Counted from the first letter of the stretch, positions 1 to 6,221 are shown. The stretch: DNA of 9,954 nt from CANHEE01 sp043777755 (GCA_043777755.1 JAYWHK010000147.1:1-9954); one strand, 5' to 3'. Numbers and translations are program-made. The notes: generated from the letters alone by a model not told the origin.

Positions 1-115
1 ATCGTTCAACTAAAAGTTAACAACCAATGGGAGAAATTTTGGAACATGGCTGCTTGAAATCAATCCATTTTCTATCACTTAATATTTTACAGTAAGTAAA
101 ATTCCAATTTTCCAA

Positions 116-526
116 GTGAGTAACGCTAAAAATGAAACTGTAAAGTCCTCTGATTTTAAAAATAAAGTTGTCTTAATTCATTTTTGGTCGGCTAAACACA
201 AAGATTTTGACAAAGAAATGAAGGCATTAGATGATATTCAGAAAAAAATGAATAATCCGTCAGTAATCTTCTTAAAAATCAATACGGATAAAAATATAGG
301 CGAATGGCGCAAAGCGGTAAAGAAATTCAAAAAGGATAAATACCAAGTTTTTGGAAATGATGCAAATACTTATACTCAAAATATTTATCAGTATTTTGAA
401 TTGAACAGTACCAATGCGACCAAAATAATCATGGACAAAAAAGGAAATTTGGCTCAAAGCATCAAGAGTCAATTTAATGAAAATGAGCTTCTTGTAGCAC
501 TGAGAAATGAATTTGTGAAAAAATAA
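116..526 (+). CDS. Thioredoxin-fold (TlpA/AhpC-TSA-like) protein without CxxC, possibly 5'-truncated
   Basis: 136 codons from a GTG start. The pattern SSDFKNKVVLIHFWS, then a helix, then the strand SVIFLKINTD, then ATKIIMDKKGN is the TlpA-like thioredoxin fold. Where active members have WCxxC, this protein has AKHKDF: the two cysteine positions are His28 and Phe31, and the protein contains no cysteine. The cis-proline before the third strand is also missing (TNATKII). Disulfide chemistry is therefore unlikely, and a binding or structural role is inferred. The same frame continues upstream of the GTG with KIPIFQ, which fits the usual first strand of the domain, but meets TAA at 80-82 with no ATG or TTG in between. 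The true start is uncertain: the gene may be a 5'-broken remnant, or may use a rare start such as ATT at 101. Very lysine- and asparagine-rich. Confidence 0.6.
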   Translation: MSNAKNETVKSSDFKNKVVLIHFWSAKHKDFDKEMKALDDIQKKMNNPSVIFLKINTDKNIGEWRKAVKKFKKDKYQVFGNDANTYTQNIYQYFELNSTNATKIIMDKKGNLAQSIKSQFNENELLVALRNEFVKK

Positions 527-542
527 GATAGTAAGTAAGTTA

Positions 543-627
543 CTTTGCGTGGTGCGTATTTAGTCGTAAGTCGGTAAGTCGGTAAGTCGCTTTGCGTGGT
601 GCGTATTTAGTCGTAAGTCGGTAAGTC
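543..627. repeat. Intergenic direct repeat with GTAAGTCG units
   Basis: A 38-base unit starting CTTTGCGTGGTGCG occurs at 543-580 and again, identical, at 590-627 (period 47). Within and between the copies the 8-mer GTAAGTCG is tandemly repeated, three times in a row at 566-589. It lies in the gap between two convergent genes and has no coding character. Its second copy forms the left arm of the hairpin at 606-674. It resembles a small dispersed intergenic repeat; whether other copies exist in the genome cannot be seen here. Confidence 0.75.
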
Positions 628-674
628 TTTTGAAGTTTGTTTATATCCAAAAGACTTGCGGACTTGCGACTAAA
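606..674. repeat. Long imperfect inverted repeat between convergent genes
   Basis: The arms 606-631 and 649-674 pair over 26 positions. Pairing is Watson-Crick except for one G:G mismatch and two G:U wobbles, with a 17-nt loop (632-648). It sits between the + strand gene ending at 526 and the - strand gene ending at 677. It could therefore stop transcription from both sides, although neither side has a good U-tract. The right arm reads as the reverse complement of the AAGTC-type repeat at 566-627, so the hairpin is made of two opposed repeat copies. Confidence 0.7.
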
Positions 675-676
675 TT

Positions 677-1081
677 TTACTTCACCAAAACCAATCGCTC
701 CTTACCTTTTTCACTGATAATCAGTGTTTTATCTGTAAGTTTGTAAGTATCAAGTACTCTCAACGCATTGTAATAATCCAATTCAAACTTTCCTAATTCA
801 GTTGGACAACCAATTTTGGTGGTAATAATGGCATCTAAACTAAGCGTTGTTTTTACCGTATCAATTGCAATTGCCACAGCACTGAACTGATTGCAACCCG
901 AAGTTCCGCTGAATTTTTTGTCAGCTGCATTGACGATGAATGTTGCATTGAACTTTGATACATTTACACCATCTAAACTCTGTACTTTCCACAAACCACT
1001 AATAGGTAATGAATCAGGCGTTTTTGTACACGAAAACGCTAAAAATGAAAGTAACGCAAGGCTAAAAAATATTTTTTTCAT
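677..1081 (-). CDS. META-domain lipoprotein (HslJ-like)
   Basis: 134 residues. The N-terminus MKKIFFSLALLSFLAFSC is a lipoprotein signal peptide with a lipobox ending at Cys18 (LAFS/C), so the protein should be lipid-anchored in the cell envelope. The rest is one META domain: SGLWKVQSLDG near residues 28-38, the hallmark FSGTSGCNQFSA near 57-68, TTKIGCPTE in the second half, and a final ISEKGKERLVLVK strand. HslJ, the E. coli member, is linked to novobiocin resistance and heat shock; the biochemical role of the domain is not established. Length is normal for a one-domain member. It lies 181 nt downstream of the hydrolase gene on the same strand, and I see no TAnnTTTG element in that gap, so it may be read from the upstream genes. 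Confidence 0.88.
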   Translation of the reverse strand: MKKIFFSLALLSFLAFSCTKTPDSLPISGLWKVQSLDGVNVSKFNATFIVNAADKKFSGTSGCNQFSAVAIAIDTVKTTLSLDAIITTKIGCPTELGKFELDYYNALRVLDTYKLTDKTLIISEKGKERLVLVK

Positions 1082-1139
1082 AAAATTACAAATTTTTTAG
1101 ATAAAGACAGTTAAAAATGAAAAAAGGTTGGTTCTGGAG

Positions 1140-1255
1140 TTTCGACTTTAGTCGGAATATACACAACGGATTGGTGATTAAATATTAAAGATATTGCAAA
1201 TGCTTGGTGTTCAACATTTTGCATAAATGCAAAAACCCAAAACTACTTTCCGACT
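1140..1255. repeat. Palindromic elements in the 1082-1262 gap
   Basis: The gap between the META lipoprotein and the hydrolase holds two small dyads. Near 1140-1156, TTCGAC-TTTA-GTCGGAA is a short imperfect hairpin. At 1217-1234, TTTTGCA-TAAA-TGCAAAA has a 7-bp perfect stem. The octamer AGTCGGAA (1149-1156) recurs inverted as TTCCGACT at 1248-1255, so the ends of the gap are complementary over a short stretch. Neither hairpin is followed by a clear U-tract on the minus strand, so a terminator role for the hydrolase transcript is only possible. Confidence 0.4.
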
Positions 1256-1262
1256 GGAACAC

Positions 1263-2129
1263 TTATTTCAATTTTCCTTTAAGATAAGCAATTGCCATTG
1301 CATAAGCGACTTTTGATTTTTCGACATCGTGTTTTGGATTACTTGGATTTGCAAAACCATGTGCCGCCTCAAATATTTTATAATTCAGACCTTTGTTTGC
1401 TTTGTTCATATTGTCAGCAAAAGTTTCGATAATGGTTTTTGAAATTCGCTCTTCCGTTGCAAAAAGCCCTAAAACATCACAATTCAATGTTTTTAATTTT
1501 TCAACATCATTCACAGGCATCCCGTAATACATTACAGAGCCAACGGTTTGTTTTTCGCCCAAAATCGCTGATTTTAAAGACCAACTGCCGCCAAAACACC
1601 AGCCAACATTGGCGATTTTTGCCTTTTTACCCGCAAAAGACATTGCACCTTTTACGATGTTTTCCAAACGAGGTTCTTTGCTTTCAGACATGAATTTGCC
1701 CGCTTCTTTTGGGTCTTTTGTAACTTTTCCATCGTACATATCAATCGCCAAAACATTGACATTTTCGCCCAAATCTTTGTAAAAAACATCAGCTTGTTGC
1801 TTGATATTGTCATTTAGACCCCACCATTCTTGATAGACAAAAAGCCATTTTTTAGACTTCTTTTTTGCTTTTAAAAAATAAGCATTCGCAGCGACACCAT
1901 CAGCTGTAGGGAAAGTCGTCATCCGCCCAAGTTCTTCATAATCAAGCTCTTGTGGCGCTGGATGCAAGGCTTGAAAAGCTGGGTCAAGTGCAAATTGACG
2001 CATATCGTCAGCTGCAAGACTGTGACACATTGTTGGTGTAGGCAACACCAATTTCGTAGATTGTTTTGGCTGAAAAATATTCCAAACGCCAAAACTTAGA
2101 AAAAATAATGAAAATAATAATTTAGTCAT
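1263..2129 (-). CDS. Dienelactone hydrolase family alpha/beta-hydrolase, exported
   Basis: 288 residues. A hydrophobic N-terminus (about residues 3-19) looks like a signal peptide or anchor. A linker of about 50 residues leads to the hydrolase domain. Family marks: Glu101 in VYQEWWGLNDNI, the nucleophile elbow GWCFGG with Cys178 instead of Ser, and His257 in AAHGFANP. The third triad residue, usually Asp in a G-x-x-D pattern, falls in FATEERI, so Glu226 or Glu227 appears to replace it. Classical members hydrolyse dienelactone in chlorocatechol breakdown, but many relatives are general carboxylic-ester or thioester hydrolases, and the substrate here cannot be told. The start is 24 nt after the stop of the acetyltransferase gene, so the two are probably cotranscribed. 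An alternative start at Met34 would remove the hydrophobic leader and is less likely. Confidence 0.87.
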   Translation of the reverse strand: MTKLLFSLFFLSFGVWNIFQPKQSTKLVLPTPTMCHSLAADDMRQFALDPAFQALHPAPQELDYEELGRMTTFPTADGVAANAYFLKAKKKSKKWLFVYQEWWGLNDNIKQQADVFYKDLGENVNVLAIDMYDGKVTKDPKEAGKFMSESKEPRLENIVKGAMSFAGKKAKIANVGWCFGGSWSLKSAILGEKQTVGSVMYYGMPVNDVEKLKTLNCDVLGLFATEERISKTIIETFADNMNKANKGLNYKIFEAAHGFANPSNPKHDVEKSKVAYAMAIAYLKGKLK

Positions 2130-2153
2130 TTTGTAATTTTTTTGTATAAAAAT

Positions 2154-2705
2154 TTATTCCCAATTCCAAGCGACTACATTCCACCAGTCCGTTTCGTCTT
2201 GGTAAGTATGAATCGTTTGGAAACCAACACGCTCGTGCGCTCGCATAGAACGTGTATTTCGCACAGCAACCTCCGTGATACAAACTTCAAAATCTTTTGA
2301 AAATTCAATCTTATGCTGCTCGTAAAGTCCATCAAAAACGCCCAAACCACGAAAACCTTCTTTGATGCAAATTTGTCCCATAACGTAGTATTCACAATCG
2401 CTCACTCGTTTTCCGTTATAATCAATGGTGTCAAAAAGGTCAAACATAGGTTGTAAAACAGGTATCAATGCTGCAAAATTTGGCAACATAACAATGGCGT
2501 AGCCAACTACCTCATCGCCATGTTTGGCAATAACTTGTGGAATGGCTTCATTCATCGCTTTTAACAAGTCAAAATTGTGCTGAACAGTTACAAAACCTTG
2601 TTCTTTTGCCACTTTAGCAGAAATATTTTTTGGCAAATTGGCTTGCTGCAAAGCCAATATTTGATTGATGTCGTCGTTTGTTTGAATCGTAGTGAACTGA
2701 ATCAT
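2154..2705 (-). CDS. GNAT-family N-acetyltransferase
   Basis: 183 residues covering a complete single GNAT domain. The central strand EYYVMGQICI (105-114) is followed by the acetyl-CoA pyrophosphate loop GFRGLGVFDGLYEQH (117-131), which corresponds to the Q/R-x-x-G-x-G/A motif A. Motif B follows as NTRSMRAHERVGFQTIHTY (150-168). The family transfers acetyl from acetyl-CoA to an amine. The N-terminal part that would set the acceptor (LLKAMNEAIPQVIAKHGDEVVGYAIV) gives no clear hint. No signal peptide, so cytoplasmic. It is the first gene after the terminator at 2757-2803, has a -7 element at 2748-2755, and reads into the hydrolase gene 24 nt downstream. Confidence 0.9.
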   Translation of the reverse strand: MIQFTTIQTNDDINQILALQQANLPKNISAKVAKEQGFVTVQHNFDLLKAMNEAIPQVIAKHGDEVVGYAIVMLPNFAALIPVLQPMFDLFDTIDYNGKRVSDCEYYVMGQICIKEGFRGLGVFDGLYEQHKIEFSKDFEVCITEVAVRNTRSMRAHERVGFQTIHTYQDETDWWNVVAWNWE

Positions 2706-2747
2706 TCAAATTGCTTTTTTTATTTTTTGATGAAATATTTAGTTTTA

Positions 2748-2755
2748 CAAAGGTA
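2748..2755 (-). promoter_or_regulatory. Bacteroidota -7 promoter element for the GNAT-hydrolase transcript
   Basis: On the minus strand this reads TACCTTTG, a full match to TAnnTTTG, 42 nt upstream of the ATG at 2705. No TTG is found at the expected 19-21 nt further upstream, because that stretch is occupied by the terminator hairpin of the preceding gene. Confidence 0.55.
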
Positions 2756-2756
2756 C

Positions 2757-2803
2757 AAAAAAACGCCATTATTTTTGGAAATCAAAAATAATGGCGTTTT
2801 TTT
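2757..2803 (-). terminator. Intrinsic terminator of the DoxX/MauE-like gene
   Basis: The arms 2757-2777 and 2783-2803 are perfectly complementary over 21 bp, with a 5-nt loop. The core GCCATTA is flanked by A7 and T7 runs, so the hairpin carries a U-tract in either direction. On the minus strand it begins 10 nt after the stop at 2813. The next minus-strand promoter (2748-2755) starts right behind it, so the two transcripts are insulated from each other. Confidence 0.9.
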
Positions 2804-2812
2804 ATTCAAAAT

Positions 2813-4333
2813 TTATTTCATACTTTTTGCTTTCGCTTCTTCAAAACTTGGCAATTTATTGATGTGCCACATATCCACCACAACGCCATTTTTCAATAAA
2901 ACAACACCTGGATTAGAACGAATAATGGTTTTCAATAAAATATCATCAGCTTGATAAAACGGATATTTCGCTTCCAAAGTTTTTGCAAATTCACGAATTA
3001 CAATAGGAGAATCGTGTGTAATAGCACAAACTTTATTGCCATTTTTCAAAGCAGCGTTTGCAAAAGCACCAATTTTATCTTTATAAGTTGCTAAAAACTC
3101 CTTGTCCCAATCAACAGTCACCACAGGAACTTCTTTAGTTACAACACTGTCTTTTTGAAGGAGCGCAACTCTTCTACCCATCATAACAGTATCCACCAAA
3201 TGCAAAGTATCATATACCATAATTGATTTTTCAGTTACTTTATCGTGCTTTAACTTGTAACTGATAATCATAAAGCTATACTCAGGATTCGTCAAAATAT
3301 CTTCCGTTACTTCGCTTTCATTTTCTGTAACATCGTTGATTTTAAATTCACTGATTTTGGTATGACGAACACTTGGCTCCGTTTTGATTTGGTCAGAAAC
3401 TTTCCAACCGTCTTCTTTTTTGTAGGTCGGATAAATCACGTCCATGTAGAATTTCGCCGCAGTAGAACCATCGGTAATGTCCAAACGTTTCTTTTCGCCT
3501 GTTTTTTCATTTTCCATTACATAACCAATAATTTTCACTTGCGCTTCTGATTCACTTTCTATTTTTTTGCGTTCAGGAATGTTCGTACCGATTCTGAACG
3601 GACGGAAATCAATCACTGGCAAATCCCAATAAGTGTTTTTTACGCAGAACAACAAAGTCAAACCCGTTGCAAAAGCGGTCAAAGCAAAACGGAATTTTCT
3701 ATTGATGAGCGTATGCATTTTGCTTGTAAAAAATACAAACAATAAAGCTGGAATCATCAAAAAACAATCTTTATAGAAAGAAACCTTTGGTTCTAACAAG
3801 ATAAAGTCGCCAAAACAGCCACAATCTGTAACTTTCATGTTGGTTTTGACATAAGGGCCCCATTTTGCAAAATCAAAGAAATTAACACCAGATGGCACAT
3901 AACCCGTCAAATACGTAAATCCTGTAAGAATTGTGAAGAACAAAATCAATAAAAAGAACAACCAAGCTGTTAGTTTTTTTCTAACACCAGCAATCAACAT
4001 GACACCCAAAACAATCTCTAAAATAATGGTCACAATAGAAAAAGCCAAAGCATACTTTGCCAATACAGGAAACATTGGAGCTAAAAACTTCATGCCAGAA
4101 CCAGCAAAAGTAGTTTCAAATTCAGCAAAATATTGTTCCATTTTGTATTGCGTTCCGATGGGATCAACCGCTTTTACAAAGCCTGAAAAGATAAACCAAA
4201 CGCCACAAAAATTTTGTAAAAAGGTCATCCAAAGGCTTTTATGCCATTTTAGGAAGTAGAAAATTGCAGAAAGTATTGCGCCAGTAATGGCAAAATACAT
4301 AATAAGATTAGGTAATTCTAATGGTTGAGTCAT
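2813..4333 (-). CDS. BT_3928-like membrane protein: DoxX/MauE-type domain plus thioredoxin-like C-terminal domain
   Basis: 506 residues. The N-terminal half has about six membrane segments (near 11-28, 36-55, 92-117, 121-143, 187-204, 215-231) with the DoxX/MauE-type features NFCGVWFIFSGFVKAVDPIG (41-60) and TDCGCFGDF (169-177). DoxX/MauE-type proteins are associated with redox or methylamine-dehydrogenase maturation in membranes. After residue 235 comes a soluble region: an alpha/beta stretch, then a thioredoxin-like part ending SNPGVVLLKNGVVVDMWH (473-490). That part keeps the cis-proline (Pro475) but has ITHDSP where CxxC would be, so it is probably not an oxidoreductase itself. The architecture matches the Bacteroidota BT_3928 family as I know it. 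Role in the cell is inferred to be envelope redox or cofactor maturation; the electron partner is unknown. It is monocistronic: terminator at 2757-2803, promoter at 4430-4437. Confidence 0.85.
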   Translation of the reverse strand: MTQPLELPNLIMYFAITGAILSAIFYFLKWHKSLWMTFLQNFCGVWFIFSGFVKAVDPIGTQYKMEQYFAEFETTFAGSGMKFLAPMFPVLAKYALAFSIVTIILEIVLGVMLIAGVRKKLTAWLFFLLILFFTILTGFTYLTGYVPSGVNFFDFAKWGPYVKTNMKVTDCGCFGDFILLEPKVSFYKDCFLMIPALLFVFFTSKMHTLINRKFRFALTAFATGLTLLFCVKNTYWDLPVIDFRPFRIGTNIPERKKIESESEAQVKIIGYVMENEKTGEKKRLDITDGSTAAKFYMDVIYPTYKKEDGWKVSDQIKTEPSVRHTKISEFKINDVTENESEVTEDILTNPEYSFMIISYKLKHDKVTEKSIMVYDTLHLVDTVMMGRRVALLQKDSVVTKEVPVVTVDWDKEFLATYKDKIGAFANAALKNGNKVCAITHDSPIVIREFAKTLEAKYPFYQADDILLKTIIRSNPGVVLLKNGVVVDMWHINKLPSFEEAKAKSMK

Positions 4334-4429
4334 ATAAAAAGTCTTTAATTCGAGTGCTTAAACCACATTTTATGGATTGGTTTTGGGCTATAAATTTTTG
4401 ATAAAAGGTTAGTTTTCTGAAAATGAACG

Positions 4430-4437
4430 CAAATATA
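4430..4437 (-). promoter_or_regulatory. -7 promoter element of the DoxX/MauE-like gene
   Basis: The minus strand reads TATATTTG, a perfect TAnnTTTG, 96 nt upstream of the ATG at 4333, which implies a leader of roughly 90 nt. No convincing TTG lies 19-21 nt upstream. Confidence 0.55.
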
Positions 4438-4521
4438 AAGCTATTTAAAGTTATTTTTAAGTAAAAATATAATAAATGTTTGTTAAAAAAATGAAAAAAA
4501 GTAAAAATAAACCTGATAAGA

Positions 4522-4554
4522 TTTGTAAAAAAGTAAAAATAATTACTATTTTTG
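4522..4554 (+). promoter_or_regulatory. -33/-7 promoter of the coiled-coil PD-(D/E)XK gene
   Basis: TTTG at 4522-4525, a 21-nt spacer, then TATTTTTG at 4547-4554. This fits the Bacteroidota TTTG ... TAnnTTTG layout. It implies a leader of about 100 nt before the ATG at 4662. A-rich repeats of the GTAAAAATA type lie upstream and in the spacer. Confidence 0.65.
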
Positions 4555-4661
4555 CCTTGTATAATGTCATGATATACAAAATAATTTTAATGTTTATCTA
4601 AAATATGCTTAAAAAGTAAAGTATATTTTCCAAAATTTAAAAGAACTTCTTTGTAAAAATT

Positions 4662-5474
4662 ATGAACATCAACTGGATTAACGATCAAATCGAACGCTAT
4701 GGAACTTCAATGCAACGCCTCAATCGGGCGCAGGCTTCACACGTAAAAGAACTAAGTCAAACAACCGAATTTATCTTTAAAGAATGGTATCGTTTGATGG
4801 GTGACGTGAATCACTCCTATCAAGATTATCGCCAAATGGTGGAATCTGATTATACCCGTCGCAAGAAAAATCTCGCACAAGAACGCTACATCATGGAGAA
4901 CCGTATGTTTGCCAAACGTGTAGAAAACATGACTTCCCTTAGCGAAAAATATCAATTTTTGAAGGAAACACTGCATGAGGAGCGCAAAGTATTCAAGCAA
5001 GTTATCAATGAAGTGAACGCTCAGGCTGGTGAATTTTCGCATATTTGGGGCGGTTTTGTAGAAAAAATGGCGATTGAATCCGCTACAAATTTACTACAAA
5101 AACAATATGAAGCAAATACTTTTTATTGCAAAGTTCGTAAAACTATTGCCAGTGACGATACCTCAAAACGCTTGCAACTCGAACTGGATTTATTGGCAGA
5201 AAGCGATGATACCGTTTTTTTAGTAGAAGCAAAAAGTACGCTACGTCAAGAAAGTTTGAATCAACTTAAAACTATTTTAGAACGTTTTGCTACGTTTTTT
5301 CCTCAATACAGTGGTAAAAAAATTCAACCTATTTTTGCTTGTTTGTCTGCCGAAGAAGGTCTTGCAGAACAAGCACTCGAAGCAGGAATATGGCTCTTGA
5401 TTCCAATTGATGAACAAGATGAAAATAGCCCAAAAATTGAGTTCGACTTGGTAACGAGTGTGAATGATTTGTAG
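4662..5474 (+). CDS. Coiled-coil protein with C-terminal PD-(D/E)XK nuclease-like domain (DUF3782-like)
   Basis: 270 residues, no signal peptide. Residues about 10-125 are helical, highly charged and coiled-coil-like. The C-terminal part reads as a compact PD-(D/E)XK fold: Glu133 in WGGFVEKM (motif I), LELDLL with Asp176, then FLVEAKSTL with Glu189 and Lys191 (the E-x-K), and a last strand/helix ACLSAEEGLAEQALEAGIWLL. The helical region followed by a small nuclease-fold domain resembles DUF3782-type proteins, which are common but functionally uncharacterised. All catalytic positions are present, so metal-dependent DNA cleavage is possible but not shown. It has its own promoter and a terminator 80 nt downstream, so it looks monocistronic. 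I see no partner toxin, methylase or integrase beside it. The ATG at 4662 is the first start in frame and has A-rich sequence upstream. Confidence 0.72.
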   Translation: MNINWINDQIERYGTSMQRLNRAQASHVKELSQTTEFIFKEWYRLMGDVNHSYQDYRQMVESDYTRRKKNLAQERYIMENRMFAKRVENMTSLSEKYQFLKETLHEERKVFKQVINEVNAQAGEFSHIWGGFVEKMAIESATNLLQKQYEANTFYCKVRKTIASDDTSKRLQLELDLLAESDDTVFLVEAKSTLRQESLNQLKTILERFATFFPQYSGKKIQPIFACLSAEEGLAEQALEAGIWLLIPIDEQDENSPKIEFDLVTSVNDL

Positions 5475-5535
5475 GGAAAATGGGAGAGTAAGAGAGTGGG
5501 AAAGTAGAAAGTAAAGAAAATAGAAAAGCGTAAAG
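5475..5535. repeat. Purine-rich low-complexity tract
   Basis: After the stop at 5474 about 60 nt of the + strand are almost all A and G, made of degenerate units such as GAGAGTAAGAGAGTGGG and GAAAGTA. It resembles a decayed simple repeat. No coding frame. Confidence 0.5.
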
Positions 5536-5553
5536 GCGATTCTATTCAATCAT

Positions 5554-5589
5554 AAAACCTGAATATTTCAAAAGTATTCAGGTTTTTTT
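5554..5589 (+). terminator. Intrinsic terminator after the PD-(D/E)XK gene, directly before osmC-like gene
   Basis: The arms 5554-5565 and 5575-5586 (AAAACCTGAATA and complement) form a perfect 12-bp stem with a 9-nt loop. A T7 run at 5583-5589 overlaps the end of the stem. It ends only 15 nt before the next ATG (5605), which leaves hardly any space for a separate promoter. Confidence 0.85.
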
Positions 5590-5604
5590 ATTAAAATAAA
5601 TTTT

Positions 5605-6087
5605 ATGCAAAAAGAACACCTTTTCAAATTAACGACCGAATGGACAGGGAATCAAGGGAGTGGCACGAGTAATTATCGTGCGTACAGCCGTGATTATTCG
5701 CTTTTGGTAGAACACAAAGTGAGCATTGAAGGTTCGTCAGTTCCTGAGTTTCGTGGTGACAAAAGCAAGCACAATCCAGAAGATTTATTGCTTGGTTCGT
5801 TGTCGAGTTGTCATTTGTTATGGTACTTGCATTTGTGTGCAGAAGCTGGCGTAGTCGTGTTGGAATATACGGACAATGCCACAGGAATCATGGTCGAAAC
5901 ACCTGATGGCGGAGGTCATTTTACAGAAGTTACGCTGAATCCAAACGTAAGAGTTGCGGATGCTTCTATGGTAGAAATGGCTAATTCTTTGCATAAAAAA
6001 GCAAATTCATTGTGTTTTATCGCCAATTCAGTTAATTTTCCAGTGTATCACAAGCCATGTAGTTTTTTCCAAATTTTTAATAATTGA
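5605..6087 (+). CDS. OsmC family protein
   Basis: 160 residues. OsmC/Ohr proteins are cytoplasmic thiol peroxidases that reduce organic hydroperoxides through two conserved cysteines. Here NPEDLLLGSLSSCHLLWYLH (57-76) holds the first, Cys69, on the central helix, and SLCFIANSVNFPV (135-147) holds the second, Cys137. The spacing and context fit the family. A third cysteine, Cys78, lies in the same helix, and Cys152 is near the end. Overall length is slightly above the usual 140-150. The subgroup (OsmC proper, Ohr or YhfA-like) cannot be settled by eye. The ATG at 5605 is the only sensible start, because an in-frame stop lies at 5560-5562 with no ATG between. No TAnnTTTG element is seen upstream, so expression may depend on read-through of the hairpin at 5554-5589. 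Confidence 0.88.
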   Translation: MQKEHLFKLTTEWTGNQGSGTSNYRAYSRDYSLLVEHKVSIEGSSVPEFRGDKSKHNPEDLLLGSLSSCHLLWYLHLCAEAGVVVLEYTDNATGIMVETPDGGGHFTEVTLNPNVRVADASMVEMANSLHKKANSLCFIANSVNFPVYHKPCSFFQIFNN

Positions 6088-6161
6088 TGTCCAGCTGAAA
6101 AAGTGCCGATAATTTAAATAATTGTTACTGCAATATTTCGTGTGCTAAATTTAGGCTTTTG

Positions 6162-6191
6162 AAGAAAATCTGTAAAAAAAGTGATTTTCTT
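6162..6191. repeat. Short inverted repeat between osmC-like and ATPase genes
   Basis: AAGAAAATC (6162-6170) and GATTTTCTT (6183-6191) form a 9-bp stem with a 12-nt, A-rich loop, 74 nt after the OsmC stop. The right arm ends in TTTTCTTTTG, so a weak terminator is possible; the stem has few G:C pairs. Confidence 0.4.
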
Positions 6192-6221
6192 TTGAAAGAC
6201 TGTTTTAGAAGAATTTTTTAG

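Larger units (their letters stand above)
4334..4661. promoter_or_regulatory. Divergent AT-rich promoter region
   Basis: A 328-nt gap between the divergent genes starting at 4333 (-) and 4662 (+). It holds one TAnnTTTG element on each strand (4430-4437 on -, 4547-4554 on +). Between and around them are three copies of GTAAAAATA at 4461, 4501 and 4533, with a GTAAAAATT relative at 4653. The copies are 40 and 32 nt apart. No open frame of coding quality was seen. Confidence 0.6.

Noticed and set aside
543..627. Direct repeats read as a CRISPR array
   Set aside because: The units are separated by only 9 nt, which itself is repeat sequence, and there are only two units.
2577..2954. 125-codon plus-strand frame across the terminator at 2757-2803
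   Set aside because: It is antisense to two solid genes and spans their terminator and promoter.
4662..5474. Toxin-antitoxin pairing with the OsmC gene
   Set aside because: A terminator separates them and OsmC is a well-known peroxidase family with no antitoxin role.
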